A stretch of 9,652 bases of DNA from Treponema sp. (GTDB taxonomy: Bacteria; Spirochaetota; Spirochaetia; Treponematales; Treponemataceae). How positions within the stretch are numbered: the stretch's first letter is position 1; each line of letters begins with the position of its first letter. Position numbers and translations under genes: made by a program. The stretch lies in NCBI GenBank assembly GCA_016293645.1, contig JAEDDW010000068.1, forward strand, positions 1 to 9,652, written 5' to 3'. Positions 1 to 6,163 of this stretch are shown here, piece after piece. The notes under the pieces were generated by a model. That model was not told the DNA's origin. It saw nothing but the letters and a program-made list of their open reading frames with translations, and did no database searches.

Positions 1-409
1 TTGTAACTGCGATTGTGCTGTGGCCGGTTGTCTGAATGAGTTCAACAACTTCCTGGATTGTCTGATCCGGGCGGATGTTTGAATCAGAAGTTACGAATCC
101 GGCCTTGTAAGCCTTTACGCGGGCTACCATAGCAGCCTGGTTTTCAATTGTCTGTGAACCAAAAATGAAACTGATTCCGCCTTCCTTTGCAAGTGCGATG
201 GCAAGCTTATCATCAGATACTGACTGCATTACTGCAGAAACCATAGGAATGTTCATTGTAAGAGCTGGTTTTTCCCCTGCTTTTTTGTTGTAACGAACAA
301 CTGGAGTCTTGAGGGAAACGTTGTCTGGAATACAGTCTTCAGATGTATAGCCAGGAATCAAAAGATACTCAGCGAATGTGTGAGACGGCTCTTCATAGTA
401 ATATGCCAT
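1..409 (-). CDS. guaB: IMP dehydrogenase, N-terminal fragment (runs off left edge)
   Basis: IMP dehydrogenase oxidises IMP to XMP with NAD+, the committed step of guanine nucleotide synthesis in the cytoplasm. Only the first 136 codons are in the window. The fragment begins MAYYYEEPSHTFAEYLLIPG and then shows the family landmarks: the N-terminal barrel strand MNIPMVSAVMQSVSD (residues about 54-68), then LAIALAKEGGISFI, QAAMVARVKAYKAG and TGHSTIAVT, which is the entry to the CBS (Bateman) domain. The usual MDTVT motif reads MQSVS, a variant I recall from a clostridial/treponemal subgroup. The catalytic Cys loop lies beyond the edge. The start is firm: AGGAGT (415-420, minus strand) sits 5 nt before the ATG. 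The gene is divergent from the LysM gene and has a good -10 box upstream. Family assignment is secure; the C-terminal part cannot be judged. Confidence 0.95.
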   Translation of the reverse strand, partial: MAYYYEEPSHTFAEYLLIPGYTSEDCIPDNVSLKTPVVRYNKKAGEKPALTMNIPMVSAVMQSVSDDKLAIALAKEGGISFIFGSQTIENQAAMVARVKAYKAGFVTSDSNIRPDQTIQEVVELIQTTGHSTIAVT

Positions 410-456
410 GATTTACTCCTAATATAGAAAAAATGATAATAGATACTTGCCGATGT

Positions 457-485
457 ATTATAGTGAATATGCGCACCTTAATAAA
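457..485 (-). promoter_or_regulatory. Candidate sigma-70 promoter of guaB
   Basis: On the minus strand a perfect TATAAT lies at 462-457. A weak -35 (TTTATT, 3 of 6 matches) lies 17 nt upstream at 485-480. The predicted start near 450 gives a leader of about 41 nt containing the AGGAGT ribosome site. The -10 match is seen in the sequence; use of the promoter is inferred. Confidence 0.5.
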
Positions 486-522
486 GGGAATTTGAAAAGA
501 ATTCTTCAGTCGGAAGGAATTT

Positions 523-543
523 ATGCCGAAAATTTCACTATGA
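523..543 (+). other. Possible 6-codon leader ORF coupled to the LysM gene
   Basis: An ATG at 523 is preceded by GGAAGG (512-517) at 5 nt spacing, a good ribosome binding site. It opens a six-codon frame, MPKISL, whose TGA stop (541-543) overlaps the ATG of the LysM gene (540-542) as ATGA. The LysM start itself has no Shine-Dalgarno at normal distance. The arrangement fits translational coupling or re-initiation, but an ORF this short could be chance. Confidence 0.3.
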
Positions 544-1637
544 AAGTGTCTAAATTTTTTTCAGTATCAGTTCTATGTTTTTCCTTTGGTGCAATGGCTT
601 TCTGCCAGTCTTCAACGCACAAAGTTGAAAGTGGTGATACTTATTATTCCATTGCAAGAAAATACGGTGTAAAGGTCAGCGAAATTTATTCCGCCAATGG
701 ACTTTCTGAAGGCGATACTCTGAAGGTAGGGCAGACCATCAAGATTCCGTCTGGTAATAAAACCGGAACTGAAACTGCTCCGGTAGCTAAGGAAAGCGTT
801 CCAGTTGCCTATGACACCTATGTTGTTCAGAAGGATGATACTTTTTACAGAATCGCAAAAAACAATTCGATCACAGTGAATGAACTTCTTGATGCCAATG
901 GGTTTACTTCCAATGAAGTGCTTAAGGCAGGCAAGAAAATAAAGATTCCTCTCAAAGGCGGAACTCCATCAGCCGGTGCAGTCAAAACGGATTTTCCAAA
1001 GGAAACCAGGACTGCTGAGCCAAAACCTGCGGAAACAAAATCCGGAACCGTCAGAAAATTCGACACCTACACAGTTCAGAAGGGAGACACCTTCTACCGC
1101 ATAGCAAAGGTAAATGCAATTACTGTTGATGAACTTAAAAAGCTCAACGGTCTTGATTCAAAATCTCAACTTAAAGCCGGCCAGAAGCTCAAGATACCTG
1201 TTACCATTGTTGATACTGCAAATCCAAATCTGCCTTCGCTTCCTGATGATCCAAGAAAGTATTCGGCAAAAAAAGGCGATCCAAATCTTTCGTGGCCGGT
1301 CAAAAATCCTACCATCACATACATGGCAGGAAAGGTAAGTGGAGTTCAGCTTGGGTGTGCAAAAAATGAAAGTGTAACTGCCATCCGCGCCGGAACTGTA
1401 ATGTATGTTGGAAACTACCGCGGTTACGGTCAGGTTGTTTTTGTACAGACCAAGACAGGACATATCTATGTGTACAGCGGTCTTGGATCAATAAAGGTAA
1501 AAAAAGGTGATTATCTTGTCTTTGGTGATGTCATCGGTACAGCCGGAACTGACAGCATCAAGGGTACAAACCAGATGTGCCTCATGGTGTTCCAGAAGTC
1601 TTCGCCTATAGACCCAGCAAAAGCACCAAGGGGATAG
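540..1637 (+). CDS. Secreted triple-LysM protein with degenerate M23/LytM domain
   Basis: Predicted 365-residue envelope protein, probably bound to peptidoglycan. Residues 1-20 form a signal peptide (MKVSKFF, hydrophobic core, AMA cleavage site). The following FC is not a convincing lipobox because Phe is at -1. Three LysM repeats follow at about 27-70, 93-137 and 176-220, each starting with a Y/H-x-V-x-x-x-D-T-x-Y-x-I-A pattern and ending in IKIP or LKIP, separated by Pro/Thr/Lys-rich linkers. Residues about 252-362 match the LytM fold (SWPV, IRAGTVMYVG, GYGQVVFV, VKKGDYL, PIDP), but the zinc ligands are absent: HxxxD reads V-S-G-V-Q, YAHL reads YSGL, and the final HxH segment reads LMVF. 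It is therefore probably a non-catalytic NlpD/EnvC-like regulator or scaffold rather than an endopeptidase. The frame stays open upstream to a TTG at 447, but the signal peptide fixes the start at 540. It converges on the GH5 gene across a repeat patch. Confidence 0.88.
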   Translation: MKVSKFFSVSVLCFSFGAMAFCQSSTHKVESGDTYYSIARKYGVKVSEIYSANGLSEGDTLKVGQTIKIPSGNKTGTETAPVAKESVPVAYDTYVVQKDDTFYRIAKNNSITVNELLDANGFTSNEVLKAGKKIKIPLKGGTPSAGAVKTDFPKETRTAEPKPAETKSGTVRKFDTYTVQKGDTFYRIAKVNAITVDELKKLNGLDSKSQLKAGQKLKIPVTIVDTANPNLPSLPDDPRKYSAKKGDPNLSWPVKNPTITYMAGKVSGVQLGCAKNESVTAIRAGTVMYVGNYRGYGQVVFVQTKTGHIYVYSGLGSIKVKKGDYLVFGDVIGTAGTDSIKGTNQMCLMVFQKSSPIDPAKAPRG

Positions 1638-1653
1638 AAATCTCCTTGATGCT

Positions 1654-1668
1654 TTCGACTTCGCTCAG
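1654..1668 (-). repeat. REP-like element, copy 1
   Basis: Read on the minus strand the core is CTGAGCGAAGTCGAA. It is flanked by imperfectly complementary arms (GATTGC before, GCATC after, one bulged base). It is the first of a family of cores found only in the two gene-free patches of this window. Confidence 0.7.
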
Positions 1669-1686
1669 CAATCCTGTGCAATTTTA

Positions 1687-1713
1687 GGACCCCTGAGCGC
1701 AGTCGAAGGGTCC
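1687..1713 (+). repeat. REP-like element, copy 2, with perfect 6-bp arms
   Basis: The core CTGAGCGCAGTCGAA (1693-1707) is enclosed by GGACCC (1687-1692) and GGGTCC (1708-1713), which pair perfectly. The GGACCC...CTGAGC arrangement recurs in reverse orientation at 9549-9573. There is no T-tract on either side, so it does not look like an intrinsic terminator. Confidence 0.8.
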
Positions 1714-1720
1714 GTGCTTT

Positions 1721-1746
1721 CAAGAATTGCCGTCTGGCAATTCTTG
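1721..1746. repeat. Perfect 11-bp inverted repeat (hairpin)
   Basis: CAAGAATTGCC (1721-1731) and GGCAATTCTTG (1736-1746) are exact reverse complements around a 4-nt loop, GTCT. CTTT/AAAG just outside could extend the stem past a bulge. The hairpin sits between the convergent LysM and GH5 genes and has no U-tract on either strand. It may act in mRNA 3'-end stabilisation or Rho-dependent termination, or be part of the repeat patch. Confidence 0.7.
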
Positions 1747-1800
1747 CGGCGAAAGTTAAACAGAACAGAATTCCTAAACCATCAATCGCTTTAGCCAAGG

Positions 1801-1825
1801 CCCCCTGAGCAACGTCGAAGGGTTC
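1801..1825 (+). repeat. REP-like element, copy 3
   Basis: The core CTGAGCAACGTCGAA (1805-1819) is flanked by CCC before and GGG after. Read on the minus strand, CCCTTCGAC, three variable bases and GCTCAGGGGGCCT match copy 7 near 9552-9576 closely. It lies 20 bp past the end of the GH5 gene. Confidence 0.75.
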
Positions 1826-1844
1826 TGCGGCCTGCGGCAATTAA

Positions 1845-2876
1845 TCAAAGATATTGAAGGATTGTTTCCCTTATGCCTTCAAAGCGCTGGTCTTTAAGAC
1901 CGTAGTCCAGGTCTTTGTATGTCCATAGGGCTCTTCCTATTCCGTAGTGTTCAAAGGCTTCATGAATCTGCTTGAACCAGTGAATTGTCGAGGCATTGTC
2001 GGCGCGGTCGATTACACCGTATTCAACGCAATATATGATGCTATCGAATTTCTCAACATGGTTTACGGCGCGTTCAAATAGATTCTTGAAGTAATCAGGT
2101 CCAAGAAGATCTGGACATGTGTTTTCCGCACTGAACATAATCTGTGGATTCTTTTCAAGGCGGGCATGGTATTCTTCCTTTGAAATAGGAAAGCTCATTT
2201 TTTCATCCATAGGAATGTCGTCACGCCAATATGCCTGCTGCTGGCAGAAAAGAATCGGTTCATAGCAGTGGAAACTGAATCCTACATTCGGGTCATGAAA
2301 GTCAGAAAGGGTGTTTATCGAATGGACGCTCGAGTGCCTTGATCCGCATACAAGAATTTTTGTCTGTGGAGCAAAAACTCGGATTATGGAAACTGCACTT
2401 TTGGCGATGTTCATCCATGAAACCTGGTCCGCAGCATCCATTACAGCATTCAAAAGTTCAAAACAAATTCTTTCATGTCTTGATCCGTAACGTTTTGCAA
2501 GTGCGATCCATATGTTCAGAAAGCGCATTACAACTTTCTCATTGTGGAAGAATCCGCCATCTGTTTCCCCACCTAAAAAGTAGTAGCCGTAGATTCTGTG
2601 AAGCTCGATAATCATGTTCACATTGTATTCATCGCACCACTGGAGACATCGGTCTATGTATTCAAATCCGCTGTCAATCATCTTTCCTTTTTCATCCTGC
2701 AGCAGTGTATAGTCAACAGTGAGTCTGACGTGATCAAGGCCCCATTCAGAAATCTGTCTGATGTCGTCTTTGGTAATATAAGTATCAAGAAATTCTTTTT
2801 TCAGGTTGCTTTGTGAAAGCCATCCACCCAAATTTATACCTTTTTCAAAACCCGGCCACTTCTTCATGACTTTCAT
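1845..2876 (-). CDS. GH5-type glycoside hydrolase homologue lacking the acid/base Glu
   Basis: A 343-residue protein with no signal peptide, so probably cytoplasmic. The clan A/GH5 (cellulase-like) TIM-barrel landmarks are present: GINLGGWL (13-20), R51 in HVRLTVDY, ELH ending at H93, FELLN (139-143), FHCYEP with H203 and Y205, the nucleophile E285 in CVEYGV, and W318 in ALWTYKDLDYGL. In the family FELLN is followed by the acid/base Glu (NE). Here the codons read AAT GCT GTA, giving N143-A144-V145, so the proton donor is missing. The usual FTHQ-x-A-x-W segment is also altered to FCQQQAYW. Without the Glu, normal retaining hydrolysis should be severely impaired; a binding or otherwise altered role is possible. 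The substrate (a beta-glucan or mannan in active relatives) cannot be read. It lies 75 bp downstream of the exonuclease gene on the same strand. There is no Shine-Dalgarno; an alternative ATG at 2867 would be leaderless from the overlapping -10 box. Confidence 0.87.
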   Translation of the reverse strand: MKVMKKWPGFEKGINLGGWLSQSNLKKEFLDTYITKDDIRQISEWGLDHVRLTVDYTLLQDEKGKMIDSGFEYIDRCLQWCDEYNVNMIIELHRIYGYYFLGGETDGGFFHNEKVVMRFLNIWIALAKRYGSRHERICFELLNAVMDAADQVSWMNIAKSAVSIIRVFAPQTKILVCGSRHSSVHSINTLSDFHDPNVGFSFHCYEPILFCQQQAYWRDDIPMDEKMSFPISKEEYHARLEKNPQIMFSAENTCPDLLGPDYFKNLFERAVNHVEKFDSIIYCVEYGVIDRADNASTIHWFKQIHEAFEHYGIGRALWTYKDLDYGLKDQRFEGIRETILQYL

Positions 2877-2883
2877 TATATCA
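2875..2883 (-). promoter_or_regulatory. Extended -10 promoter overlapping the GH5 start codon
   Basis: The minus strand reads TGATATAAT (2883-2875), a full TGn extended -10 element. Its last bases form part of the first ATG (2876-2874). Transcription would start at about 2868, at or next to the second in-frame ATG (2867), giving a leaderless mRNA. No good -35 is visible, which an extended -10 can tolerate. The region is A+T-rich, so a chance match is possible. Confidence 0.4.
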
Positions 2884-2951
2884 GATTTTTTATATTTTTC
2901 ATGAAATTTAACGTTTTTTTTGAAGAAGTCTATTATGCTGCTGCAAGGTCG

Positions 2952-3587
2952 CTATAATCCCAAGGCAAGTTTTGCAAGGTTCTGTATGTCAGTAGATTCT
3001 CTTCTTTCCTTTGCAAGAGTGATGAAAAGTTCCATGCAGACACGGGCATCATCGTTGGCGCGGTGTGCGCATTCAACATTGATTTTATAGCGGCTAGCCA
3101 GAGACTGTAGTCTGTATGGACCGTCTTCCGTACCCTTGAAGTCGGGATGGAAGTCTCTTGCGATCCGAAGCGTATCTATGATGCTGCTTGAAATCGGTTT
3201 TCTGCATGAGCGTTCAAGTTCGCCATTTATGAAATGGATGTCGAAGGGAGCGTTGTGGGCGACAAGGATGATGTTTTCTGTTCCGCAGTATTCGAGGAAA
3301 GATTCGATGGCCTGCAGTGCGCAGGGACTTTTGCTGACCATGAAATCATCGATGCCGGTAAGTTCCGTTATGTACATGGGAATTTCAACAGGTGGTTTTA
3401 TGAGCATGTCAAAAGGTTCCGCAAGGATGCCATGACGGTTGAATTTTACGGCACCTATTTCAATGAGATGGTCGGTGCTTGGGTGGAGTCCTGTTGTTTC
3501 CGTGTCGACTGCCACATAGGTGTAGTCTTTTTCAAAATAATCCCGGACGATGCGTTTGTTGTCAGAAAGTATCTTAAGGCTGCTCAT
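2952..3587 (-). CDS. DnaQ-like DEDDh 3'-5' exonuclease
   Basis: A 211-residue, single-domain exonuclease of the DnaQ/epsilon superfamily, which removes nucleotides from 3' ends with two metal ions. All five catalytic residues are visible: D28 and E30 in VAVDTETTGL, D116 in HNAPFDIHF, and H175 with D180 in HRANDDARV, where the H-x4-D spacing marks the DEDDh class. TELTGID (74-80) is the conserved loop seen in PolC/epsilon-type enzymes. No polymerase, helicase or GIY-YIG domain is attached, so it could be a proofreading epsilon-like subunit, an RNase T/oligoribonuclease-like enzyme or a repair exonuclease; sequence alone does not decide. The ATG follows the upstream gene's terminator U-tract by only 6 nt and has no Shine-Dalgarno, so expression may rely on terminator read-through or an internal promoter. 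No in-frame alternative start keeps D28. Confidence 0.92.
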   Translation of the reverse strand: MSSLKILSDNKRIVRDYFEKDYTYVAVDTETTGLHPSTDHLIEIGAVKFNRHGILAEPFDMLIKPPVEIPMYITELTGIDDFMVSKSPCALQAIESFLEYCGTENIILVAHNAPFDIHFINGELERSCRKPISSSIIDTLRIARDFHPDFKGTEDGPYRLQSLASRYKINVECAHRANDDARVCMELFITLAKERRESTDIQNLAKLALGL

Positions 3588-3593
3588 AGAATC

Positions 3594-3627
3594 AAAAAAA
3601 ATCCGAGGAAATGGAATTCCCCGGATT
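3594..3627 (-). terminator. Intrinsic terminator of the phosphoglucomutase gene
   Basis: On the minus strand a stem of AATCCG+GGAA against TTCC+CGGATT (3627-3600, one A/C mismatch, 6-nt loop) is followed directly by a U-run encoded by A residues at 3594-3599. It begins 27 bp after the phosphohexomutase stop and ends 6 nt before the exonuclease ATG. Confidence 0.85.
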
Positions 3628-3654
3628 GTGTTCAGTATAAAATTACAAAGTCAA

Positions 3655-5436
3655 TTATTTTGCAGAATCAAGGATCTTGTTGATTTCCTTAGAGATTGCA
3701 TCACAAAGTTTAGCTGCTTCTTCCTTTGCCTTTACAAGTTCAGCATCCTTTCCACCCTTAACTGGTGTACAGCTGTTGATGTAGAACTTGATCTTTGGTT
3801 CTGTTCCAGATGGACGGGCAGAAACGATTGTACCGCCTTCGAGGAAGAACTGGAGAACGTTGCTCTTTGGGAACTTGAGCTTCTTCTTCTTGTCCTTCTT
3901 TGCAGGATCGAATTCAACCTGTTCGCCAATGTCGCGGATCTTGAGAACCTTCTTTCCACCGAGAGTCTTGAGTCCTTCTGTGCGGAGCTTTGTCATGATT
4001 CCGCCCATGATTGCAGGGCCCTTAACGCCTGGGAAGTACTTGCTGATTGAGCGGTCTTCGAAGTAACCGTATTTCTTGTACATTTCGTCGAGACGCTGGA
4101 GCAATGAAACGCCCTGGCTTCTCCAGTAGAGTGTCATTTCTGCACAAAGAGCTGCTGCTGAAACACCGTCCTTGTCCATTACTGACTTTTCAATCTTGTA
4201 TCCGTAGCTTTCTTCAAGACCGAATACATAGTTGTTTGTCTTGTTCTTTTCGAATTCTGCTTCTGCTGCAGCGATCCACTTGAAACCTGTAAGAACTTCG
4301 ATGAGCTTTACCTTGTACTTCTTGCAGATTGCATCAACGAATGGTGATGTAACGATGGAGCGGATACATGCAGGATTTTCCGGCATCTTGTTCTTTTCTG
4401 TGCGTGAAAGGAGGATGTAGTCGCAGAGGAGGGCACCCATCTGGTTTCCTGTAACGAGAACGTAGTTTCCGTTTTCATCTGGGAAAGCTGTACCAAAGCG
4501 GTCTGCATCCGGGTCTGTTGCCATTACAACATCAGCCTTTTCCTTCTTTGCAAGTTCAACAGCCATCTTGAGTGCTGGTGCTTCTTCCGGATTTGGCTTT
4601 TCTACTGTTGGGAATGCTCCGTCAGGTTTCTTCTGTTCTGGAACTGTAATAACCTTGAGTCCGAGGTCACCGAGAACTTTTTCTACGTGCATTGCACCAG
4701 TTCCGTGGAGTGGTGTGTAAACGATCTTAACGTTCTTTGCTTCCTTCTTGATGAGGGCTGGGCGGAAGAGTTCCTTCTTGATCATTGCCCAGTATGGTTC
4801 GTCGATTTCCTTGTCGATTACGATGAGCTTGCCAGCCTTTACTGCTGCAGCCTTGCTCATTGTGTTGATCTTTTCAACTGCATTAACTTCCTTGATGATA
4901 CCGACATCATGTGGTTCGATAACCTGTGCACCGTCATCCCAGTATGCCTTGTATCCGTTGTACTGTGGTGGGTTGTGTGATGCTGTTACAACAACACCAG
5001 TCTGTGCCTTAAGCTTGCGGATAGCGAATGAAAGTTCTGGAGTTGGGCGGAGTGACTTAAAGAGGTATGCTGTGATTCCGTTGGCTGCAAAAATGCGTGC
5101 TGTTGCTTCTGCAAACTTGTCAGAGTTTTTGCGGCTGTCGTAAGCAACAACTGCCTTGAGAGTTCCCTTCTTTGCCTTTGCTGGGAAAGCCTTGATAACG
5201 TAGTTGGCGAGACCCTGAGTTGCCTTGTTGATTTCGAGAGTGTTCATGCGGTTTGTTCCGCCACCCATTACACCACGAAGACCACCTGTTCCGAATTCAA
5301 GTGTTGTGTAGAAACGGTCTTCAAGTTCCTTCATGTCCTTCTTTGCAACAAGAGCTTCAACTTCCTTGCGGAAATCTGCGTCTTTTTCTTCAGCAATGTA
5401 TTTTTTTGCTGCTTCAAGGATTTCGTTCTGGTTCAT
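3655..5436 (-). CDS. Alpha-phosphohexomutase, phosphoglucomutase type
   Basis: A 593-residue cytoplasmic enzyme that interconverts glucose-1-phosphate and glucose-6-phosphate (or a related hexose/pentose phosphate), linking glycolysis to glycogen and envelope sugar synthesis. All four active-site loops are intact: the phosphoserine loop TASHNP (151-156, S153), the metal loop DPDADR (308-313), the sugar loop GLEESYG (406-412) and the phosphate loop RPSGTEPK (541-548). EFGTGGLRG (47-55) is the usual N-terminal signature. The length and the EESYG loop fit the long PgcA/PGM2 subgroup of about 580-600 residues, so phosphoglucomutase is likelier than phosphomannomutase; phosphopentomutase activity cannot be excluded. 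The start is set by AGGAG (5449-5445) 8 nt before the ATG; an open extension to 5484 has no ribosome site and crosses the -10 box. Lysine codons appear strongly biased to AAG, consistent with high expression. It is divergent from the LpoB-type gene. Confidence 0.95.
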   Translation of the reverse strand: MNQNEILEAAKKYIAEEKDADFRKEVEALVAKKDMKELEDRFYTTLEFGTGGLRGVMGGGTNRMNTLEINKATQGLANYVIKAFPAKAKKGTLKAVVAYDSRKNSDKFAEATARIFAANGITAYLFKSLRPTPELSFAIRKLKAQTGVVVTASHNPPQYNGYKAYWDDGAQVIEPHDVGIIKEVNAVEKINTMSKAAAVKAGKLIVIDKEIDEPYWAMIKKELFRPALIKKEAKNVKIVYTPLHGTGAMHVEKVLGDLGLKVITVPEQKKPDGAFPTVEKPNPEEAPALKMAVELAKKEKADVVMATDPDADRFGTAFPDENGNYVLVTGNQMGALLCDYILLSRTEKNKMPENPACIRSIVTSPFVDAICKKYKVKLIEVLTGFKWIAAAEAEFEKNKTNNYVFGLEESYGYKIEKSVMDKDGVSAAALCAEMTLYWRSQGVSLLQRLDEMYKKYGYFEDRSISKYFPGVKGPAIMGGIMTKLRTEGLKTLGGKKVLKIRDIGEQVEFDPAKKDKKKKLKFPKSNVLQFFLEGGTIVSARPSGTEPKIKFYINSCTPVKGGKDAELVKAKEEAAKLCDAISKEINKILDSAK

Positions 5437-5474
5437 AAAAATAACTCCTATCTGTTTAGGTACAGAATGATAAA

Positions 5475-5503
5475 AGTATAGCAAATTAATTTTAGTTGTT
5501 CTA
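5475..5503 (-). promoter_or_regulatory. Candidate promoter of the phosphoglucomutase gene
   Basis: TATACT (5480-5475, 5 of 6 matches) lies 17 nt from TAGAAC (5503-5498, 3 of 6). The predicted start near 5468 leaves a leader of about 32 nt carrying the AGGAG site. It nearly coincides with the opposing candidate promoter on the plus strand. Confidence 0.45.
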
Positions 5504-5507
5504 TTAT
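5479..5507 (+). promoter_or_regulatory. Candidate promoter of the LpoB/lipoprotein operon
   Basis: TATTAT (5502-5507, 5 of 6 matches) lies 17 nt from TAGCAA (5479-5484, 3 of 6). The predicted start near 5514 gives a leader of about 32 nt ending in the GGGGA ribosome site. It occupies almost the same bases as the opposing phosphoglucomutase promoter. Confidence 0.4.
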
Positions 5508-5545
5508 TAGTTTAAAGAAACTGTAAAAAAATTTTGGGGATTATT

Positions 5546-6154
5546 ATGAAAAGAAAATTACTGACTGTTCTTCTGGTGGCTTTATCCTGTTCCGCCTTGT
5601 GCTTTTCTGCGAAAGTGAAAAGGGTTGATTCGGACAAGCTTACTGATCTTGATGGATTCTGGAATGACAACGATGTCAGAATTGTATGTGAGAATTTAAT
5701 TGAGCAGTGCATCGAGTCTCCTTCCGTAAGAAAAAAGTCTGCTGCAATAGAAGCTGCAACCGGTGATCTTCCATTTGCAATTGTCGGAAAAATCGTCAAT
5801 GACAGTTCCGAGCATATCGATACTTCCATAATTGAAATGAAACTTAGAAATGCAATCATCAACAGCGGTGCATTGAATTTTGTTGCGTCAAAGGGTGAGA
5901 GAATTCATCTGAGGGATGAGAAGGCTGACCAGCAGGATCATGCAGCCGAGGCAAAGGCAATGGATAATGAAACAGCTGCTGATTACATGCTCATGGGATC
6001 GGTGAAGTCAATTGTTCAGAAGGACGGGAAAAAATCTGTCCGTGCATATTTTGTAAATGTTCAACTTGTCGATATTGAATCCAACAGAATCATCTGGACT
6101 GGTGAGGACGATTCAATCAAAAAAATTGTAAAGAAATCAAGGGTGAAGTTCTAA
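5546..6154 (+). CDS. LpoB-type penicillin-binding protein activator
   Basis: A 202-residue exported protein of the LpoB family (PF13036). In enterobacteria these are outer-membrane lipoproteins that reach through the peptidoglycan and stimulate the bifunctional synthase PBP1b. The family pattern is clear: LDGFWND (35-41), an IVGKI strand (79-83), SEHIDT (88-93), AADYMLMGS (144-152), the beta strands YFVNVQLVDI and IIWTGED (182-188). A signal peptide occupies roughly residues 1-21, but the lipobox is not canonical: C15 is preceded by A-L-S and C19 by S-A-L, so lipidation is uncertain. GGGGA (5536-5540) lies 5 nt before this ATG; an upstream in-frame TTG at 5534 has no better support and its codon overlaps that site. 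The downstream lipoprotein gene begins 9 bp after the stop, so the two are surely cotranscribed. No class A PBP gene is in the window, so the partner is unknown. Confidence 0.85.
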   Translation: MKRKLLTVLLVALSCSALCFSAKVKRVDSDKLTDLDGFWNDNDVRIVCENLIEQCIESPSVRKKSAAIEAATGDLPFAIVGKIVNDSSEHIDTSIIEMKLRNAIINSGALNFVASKGERIHLRDEKADQQDHAAEAKAMDNETAADYMLMGSVKSIVQKDGKKSVRAYFVNVQLVDIESNRIIWTGEDDSIKKIVKKSRVKF

Positions 6155-6163
6155 TATTCACAT

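Noticed and set aside
492..520. TTGAAA (492-497) as -35 of a LysM-gene promoter
   Set aside because: At 16-18 nt spacing the bases read AAGGAA, AGGAAT or GGAATT, none a credible -10. I did not find a convincing plus-strand promoter in 410-540.
447..539. TTG/ATG starts upstream of the LysM gene
   Set aside because: Neither has a ribosome site, and the extra 31 residues would bury a clear signal peptide that begins at 540.
1687..1713. REP hairpin as an intrinsic terminator for the LysM gene
   Set aside because: No T-tract follows on either strand, and the core falls in the loop as in the other copies; it fits the repeat family better.
5437..5484. N-terminal extension of the first phosphohexomutase to 5484
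   Set aside because: It has no ribosome site and crosses the likely -10 box and leader; AGGAG is spaced for the ATG at 5436.
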